From the NCBI RefSeq assembly GCF_036186745.1, contig NZ_CP108086.1:3782001-3846000 (forward strand): a stretch of DNA of 64,000 bases, given 5' to 3'. Made by a program: the position numbers and the translations under genes. The notes under the pieces were generated by a model that saw only the letters and a program-made list of their open reading frames with translations, was not told the origin of the DNA and ran no database searches. This DNA comes from Microbispora hainanensis. Its GTDB lineage: Bacteria > Actinomycetota > Actinomycetes > Streptosporangiales > Streptosporangiaceae. Below are positions 60,172-64,000 of this stretch, in pieces (the stretch's first letter is position 1; every line of letters begins with the position of its first letter).

Positions 60172-62409
60172 TCAGTGGGTGGGCGTCGAGCCGATGACGA
60201 CGTCGATGCCGGCGGGCTCGGTCATGCGCTCGTGTGCCCGGTCCTTGAGCCTGACGGCCTGCCGCTCGCTTTCGAGCAGGGTCTTCCGCATGGCCTCGGC
60301 GTCCTCGATCTCCCGCATGGTCGTCTGGTCGGCGGCGCTGGTGACGCCCTGGACGACCTCGGCGTGCGTCCCGTCGGTCGGCATCAGCTCCGTCCAGGTG
60401 GCCAGGCAGTGGGCCGCGCCGGGAAGCTCGCGGCCCTCTTCGGCGAGGTCGGGCAGCTCGTCCGGTTGTCCGATGAGGTCGGTCCGGAACTGCCGCAGAT
60501 CGTCGATGACCACGTCGAACCGCTTCTCGATCTCCGGTCGCAGCGGCCTGCTGACGGCCTTGCCGAAGATCCAGCGCAGGGCCTGGCGCTCCATTCCGGG
60601 TCGTACGGGCAGGTAGAGCTTGGCCCAGCTCGCGTTGACGAAATCGGAGGGGTCGCGCTCCGGCTCACGGGCGGCACCACCCGACCACCAGCTCGGGAAG
60701 GCTTCGAACGAGGCGCGTTCCCAGTCGAAGACCCGCTGCCAGTGTTCGATCTCCCAGCACTCGTCGCGCACGCTCGCGGGGAAGTGCTGCTCGATGATCT
60801 GGGACACCATCTCGTTGACCGGATTGAGGCCCTGCCTGAGCCGCGCCTCGAACGCGTCGCCCTCCTCGTGGGCCGCCCGCACGGCGGCGTCGCGGGCGTC
60901 CTCCCATGCCTTGAGCGCCGTACGGTACGCCGTGAGATCGTCGTTGTACTTGGTGTTCTCCCCGGTCTCCTGGACGATGGTCGGCTTCTCCCTGAACCGC
61001 GCCTTGACCTGGAAGTCGATGCCGGGGCCGCCGAACCAGGAATCCGCACCGATGTGGACGCGGACCTTGAGCCCGCCGTCCGTGGGGTAGGGCGTGCCGG
61101 TGATCCAGTGACTGACCTTGGGACGGCGGGAGAAGATCGCGATGCTGTTCTGGACGAAGCCGGTGTCGCCATCCCACTCGAAGGCAGCGTCGTACGGGAT
61201 GAGGACGTCGTATTCGGCCCTCATGTCGCCGCTGAACCCCCAATTGTCGGCCGGTGTCACGGCTGACGCGAAGACCTTGGTCGCCGCCGTCGTCTGCACG
61301 GGCCCGGCCACGGGCTCGGGCTTCTTCGGCTCCTGCGGCCGGGGCGGCAGCGCGCGCAGGGCCTTGTCGATGATCGCCTGGCGGCCGGCCCGGATCTTGT
61401 CGAAGAACGTCTGCGCGGGATCCTTGACGCAGGGTGCCCAGCACAGGCGCACGCCGTACCGCTCCTGCCGCAGCTGGAGGCGCTGCAGCACCTTGAAGTA
61501 GTGGAGGGTCAGAGGGGTCGTCCGGTTCGGGTTGCGGACGGTGCGCTTGGCCGTCGTCTCCAGGCCCGTCTCCGTGACGAGCTTGAAGTCCACCTTGTGC
61601 TGGGCGCGATAGCGGGCGGCCACCTTGGAGCTGGCCGTCTGACTGTCCTTGACAGTGCGGCTGCGGCTCTCCTGGTGCGCCTCGGTCACGTTCCTGCTGT
61701 ACGCGATGGTGTGGCTGGCGTTGAACTTGCCCCAGAAGAACTCCGGGCTCTGATAGGAGCCGGTGTGGGTGGCGTTCAGTCCTGAGCTGTCGGTGAGGTT
61801 GCGCTGCCGCTGGAACCCCTCCTGGATCTCCGTGCTCAGCGAGCTGACCAGCTCCAGGTCGAACTGGCGCTCGGTCTCGTTCTGCTCTTCGAGGGTGAGC
61901 TGGCGCTTGGTGTAGGTCTTCTGCTCCAGCACGACCTCCTCACCCGGGGCCAGCGCGAGGGCGTACACATGCTCTCCCAGCGCGAACCCGACCGGCCGGA
62001 CACAGGTGCGGTCGAGGAAGGCGAAGCCGAGGTCGGACCTGAGCATCCCGGCCACGAACTCCACGTCCTGCGTTCCCAGCAGCGTCGGCCGGGAGGTCGG
62101 CGGCTCCCCGACGGTCATCGTCGACTCCGTCTGCGGCAGCCGTTCCTTCGCGTCGTCCAGGGCGTTCAGCGACCACAGGTCCGGCAGATTCAGGGCGTCG
62201 ATGGCGTCCAACAGCCGGTCGCCGACCGATGAATACCGCAGCACCTCGATGAGGAGCCGCTTGGTGTAGAAGGGCAGGATCGGGGTGATCCCGTCGCCGT
62301 AGGTAAGCAGTACGGGCACGAAATAATTCGAATAGACATAACGGTCGGAGAAGCCGGCCGTGAAGGAAAGCCCGCCGGTGTCGATTCCCGCAACTATGGC
62401 CTCGCCCAT
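60172..62409 (-). CDS. large protein of unknown family
   Basis: A 745-residue protein without signal peptide or membrane segments. Residues 1-130 are hydrophobic and beta-like (DTGGLSFTAGFSDRYVYSNY), residues 140-270 contain a charged helical region (LEEQNETERQFDLELVSSL) and Ser/Thr-rich repeats, residues 360-450 have a Pro-rich stretch (PPRPQEPKKPEPVAGP), and the end is helical and acidic. No known domain was recognised. It overlaps the preceding gene by 16 bases, so the two are coupled. The composition recalls structural or shell proteins, but that is only an impression. Confidence 0.6.
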   Translation of the reverse strand: MGEAIVAGIDTGGLSFTAGFSDRYVYSNYFVPVLLTYGDGITPILPFYTKRLLIEVLRYSSVGDRLLDAIDALNLPDLWSLNALDDAKERLPQTESTMTVGEPPTSRPTLLGTQDVEFVAGMLRSDLGFAFLDRTCVRPVGFALGEHVYALALAPGEEVVLEQKTYTKRQLTLEEQNETERQFDLELVSSLSTEIQEGFQRQRNLTDSSGLNATHTGSYQSPEFFWGKFNASHTIAYSRNVTEAHQESRSRTVKDSQTASSKVAARYRAQHKVDFKLVTETGLETTAKRTVRNPNRTTPLTLHYFKVLQRLQLRQERYGVRLCWAPCVKDPAQTFFDKIRAGRQAIIDKALRALPPRPQEPKKPEPVAGPVQTTAATKVFASAVTPADNWGFSGDMRAEYDVLIPYDAAFEWDGDTGFVQNSIAIFSRRPKVSHWITGTPYPTDGGLKVRVHIGADSWFGGPGIDFQVKARFREKPTIVQETGENTKYNDDLTAYRTALKAWEDARDAAVRAAHEEGDAFEARLRQGLNPVNEMVSQIIEQHFPASVRDECWEIEHWQRVFDWERASFEAFPSWWSGGAAREPERDPSDFVNASWAKLYLPVRPGMERQALRWIFGKAVSRPLRPEIEKRFDVVIDDLRQFRTDLIGQPDELPDLAEEGRELPGAAHCLATWTELMPTDGTHAEVVQGVTSAADQTTMREIEDAEAMRKTLLESERQAVRLKDRAHERMTEPAGIDVVIGSTPTH

Positions 62410-62807
62410 GTGCTAATCCCTCCTGTGAACATCTTGTTGGGTCCCTTGTGGTGCCGGATGGCGTCGATCAGCAGCGGATCGAGGCCGAGCAGGAACTCGC
62501 GGAAAGCCCCGTCCTCGTCCACGGTCCGGGCCGTCAGGCCGAAGAACTCGTCCGCGATCCCGAGCCCGGCCAGCAGGGAGATCAGGTCGTACACGTTCGA
62601 CGACGTGATCCGGGCTTCCATCGCCCGCAGCACGCGATCGCGCGTCAGCCGGCGGGTGGCGTTGGCCCTGACGTAGCAGGCGACCGTCAGCGCGACGAAC
62701 TCGACCCGCGGATCGGGCGTGCGCTCCCCGTAGACACCACGCAGCAACGGCTCCGGTAACGCCGGCACCGAGTATCCGTAGCTCAGCATCACCTGCCGGT
62801 CCGCCAT
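62394..62807 (-). CDS. hypothetical protein coupled to the 745-residue gene
   Basis: A 137-residue mainly helical protein (FVALTVACYVRANATRRLTR, then AMEARITSSNVYDLISLLAG). No known domain. GGAGAGGC lies before the ATG. Its last 16 bases overlap the start of the 745-residue gene, so they are likely partners made in fixed ratio. With the LAL regulator and the lectin-peptidase protein downstream, it heads a minus-strand group of mostly unknown function. Confidence 0.6.
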   Translation of the reverse strand: MADRQVMLSYGYSVPALPEPLLRGVYGERTPDPRVEFVALTVACYVRANATRRLTRDRVLRAMEARITSSNVYDLISLLAGLGIADEFFGLTARTVDEDGAFREFLLGLDPLLIDAIRHHKGPNKMFTGGISTWARP

Positions 62808-62969
62808 CGCCCTGCCTCTCCGATCGCGCGTGAGACGCAGGCTAAGCGGCGCGTCGGCGGCGGCGCCTCGGGTTGCGGCCCAGGGATTCCTCTAGGGAGC
62901 GCTTCCCCGATCGTCGGCTTTCGGGCATGGCGAGTACTGTCGGGTCCGGTACGTGGGAGGGGATCCGCC

Positions 62970-63542
62970 GTGGGGGAGTTGGGAGTCGTGGGGGAGCCGA
63001 GAGTGCTGGTGCGGCGGTCGCTGCCGTCGGAGCCTGCCGTACGGGGATCGGCCTCGCTGTTTCTGACGGAGGCGCAGCGGCAGGGGATGCGGGCCGGGCG
63101 GCGGATGCTGTACGTCGGCCCGGAGCCCGCGTCGGAGCACGTGGCCGCCGGGCTGCGGGTCGAGCCGGGCACGCCGGTGCTGGCCCGGCGCAAGCTGCTG
63201 CTCGCCGGCGACGTGCCGGTGCGGGTCGCCACGAGCTTCCTGCGGCTCGACCTCTTCGCGGACACCCCGCTGTGCGAGCCGGGCTTCCTCTCGCCGAGTC
63301 TGCAGGCGCGTATCGAGGAGCAGGGCCACCGGTTCGGACGGGCGGAGGAGCATCTGGTCGCCCGGCCGCCCCGGGACGAGGAGGCGGCCACGCTGCGCCT
63401 GGACCCGGGAGAGTGGGTGGTCCAGATCGTACGGGCCGCTTATTCGGCCGACGACCTGCCGATCCACGTCCTGGAGACCATCTGCGCCGCCTCCCGGCAC
63501 GTCTTCGACATCGCTCAGGTGAGCGGCGCCGACGAGTTCTGA
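62970..63542 (+). CDS. UTRA domain protein without a DNA-binding domain
   Basis: A 190-residue protein that is a UTRA ligand-binding domain almost from end to end (EHVAAGLRVEPGTPVLARRK, VRVATSFLRLDLFADTPL, GEWVVQIVRAAYSADDLPIH). In GntR/HutC regulators a winged helix of about 70 residues precedes UTRA; here none is encoded and no HTH-like frame exists upstream. It may sense a ligand and act on a separate partner, or be the remainder of a regulator. GTG 62970 is used; a second GTG lies six codons later. It overlaps the convergent adenosine deaminase by 28 bases. Confidence 0.75.
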   Translation: MGELGVVGEPRVLVRRSLPSEPAVRGSASLFLTEAQRQGMRAGRRMLYVGPEPASEHVAAGLRVEPGTPVLARRKLLLAGDVPVRVATSFLRLDLFADTPLCEPGFLSPSLQARIEEQGHRFGRAEEHLVARPPRDEEAATLRLDPGEWVVQIVRAAYSADDLPIHVLETICAASRHVFDIAQVSGADEF

Positions 63543-64000
63543 GCGTACGCGTCGATCTCCGCGAGCAGCGCCGACTTGCCCTCGGTGCCGAGGAAGGACG
63601 CATCCACGGCGGCGCGGGCGAGGTCGGCGACGCCCTTCTCGTCTAGGGAGAGCAGCTCGGCCGCCACGGCGTACTCCCGGTTGAGGTCGGTGCCGAACAT
63701 CGGCGGGTCGTCGCTGTTCACCGTGACCGGCACCCCGGCCGCGACCAGCGCGGGCAGCGGATGCTCGGCGAGGCTGGGCACGGCCCGCGTGCAGACGTTG
63801 GAGGTGGGGCAGACCTCCAACGTGATCTTGTGCTCGGCCAGGTGTTCCAGCAGCGCCGGGTCGCCCACGCTGTGGATGCCGTGCGCGATCCGTTCCGCGC
63901 CGAGGTCGCGTACGGCCTGCCAGACGTAATCGGCGTCGGTGACCTCGCCGGCGTGCGGCACCGAGTGGAGCCCGGCGGCGCGGGCCGCGGCGAAGTGCGG
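63515..64000 (-). CDS. add: adenosine deaminase, partial (5' end outside the window)
   Basis: The C-terminal 162 codons of a zinc-dependent adenosine/AMP deaminase-family enzyme. HAGE (catalytic Glu), RIAHGI, LEVCPTSNV and VNSDDPPMF (metal-binding Asp pair) are conserved, so the enzyme should deaminate adenosine or a related purine. The frame is open to the window end at 64000, so the start and the first metal ligands (HxH) are missing. It is convergent with and overlaps the UTRA gene. Confidence 0.93.
   Translation of the reverse strand, partial: PHFAAARAAGLHSVPHAGEVTDADYVWQAVRDLGAERIAHGIHSVGDPALLEHLAEHKITLEVCPTSNVCTRAVPSLAEHPLPALVAAGVPVTVNSDDPPMFGTDLNREYAVAAELLSLDEKGVADLARAAVDASFLGTEGKSALLAEIDAYAQNSSAPLT

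Overview
The window is high-GC actinomycete chromosome, most likely from the order Streptosporangiales. The grounds are the GC-rich third positions, many GTG starts, several apparently leaderless genes, the core block prfB-ftsE-ftsX-smpB-ssrA, and families typical of sporoactinomycetes (MmyB-type and DUF397-linked XRE regulators, a large ATP-binding LuxR protein, a 1,650-residue NAD-glutamate dehydrogenase). The genus is an inference; no rRNA or tRNA gene was seen, only tmRNA.

Layout. 0-9 kb is accessory: an acetyltransferase, a hydrolase, an MmyB-like regulator divergent from a short-chain dehydrogenase, a decayed regulator, a three-part mosaic of copied gene ends (4652-4844), a toxin-antitoxin pair with a phased GTAC operator, and a DUF397/XRE module ending in a coupled 2'-5' RNA ligase-like gene. 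9.2-18.0 kb looks like a defence island with lower GC: a C5 cytosine methyltransferase divergent from Vsr, a Sel1-like protein divergent from an ADP-ribosyltransferase toxin/immunity pair, then a coupled ParB-like/SNF2-type helicase/PD-(D/E)XK nuclease operon and a divergent HNH-like protein that has lost its histidines.

18.4-28.3 kb carries an SRPBCC/DUF4166 pair behind a double TetR operator, a Ser/Thr kinase fused to an extracellular GH6-like domain, three TetR genes (two divergent from an oxidoreductase), and a two-gene operon whose proteins share a RHIM-like amyloid motif at facing termini (24508-26594). 28.4-32.5 kb is a compact terpenoid operon: secreted protein, ABC ATPase, ABC permease, and one polypeptide joining a polyprenyl diphosphate synthase to a class I terpene synthase. 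32.6-36.5 kb has a Schlafen-type (AlbA_2) regulator under a strong inverted repeat, an acetyltransferase and a Tat-exported flavoprotein. 36.6-41.7 kb is a redox set (NuoF-ferredoxin fusion, ferric-reductase-like membrane protein, DUF1996, DUF4142) opposite an ECF sigma factor and a very short anti-sigma protein.

42-55.4 kb is mostly core: tryptophan dioxygenase, NAD-glutamate dehydrogenase, a lipoprotein, prfB, a small zinc-ribbon membrane protein, ftsEX, smpB, a penicillin-binding-protein homologue without its catalytic motifs, and ssrA with a perfect terminator. 55.4-62.8 kb is a poorly described minus-strand group: a lectin/cysteine-peptidase-like/NBR1-like protein, a 49-residue protein, a LAL regulator, and two unknown proteins. 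The window ends with a UTRA protein that lacks a DNA-binding domain and a truncated adenosine deaminase.

The strongest candidates for undescribed biology are the amyloid-motif pair, the prenyltransferase-terpene synthase fusion with its own exporter, the kinase-GH6 fusion and the ParB/SNF2/nuclease island.
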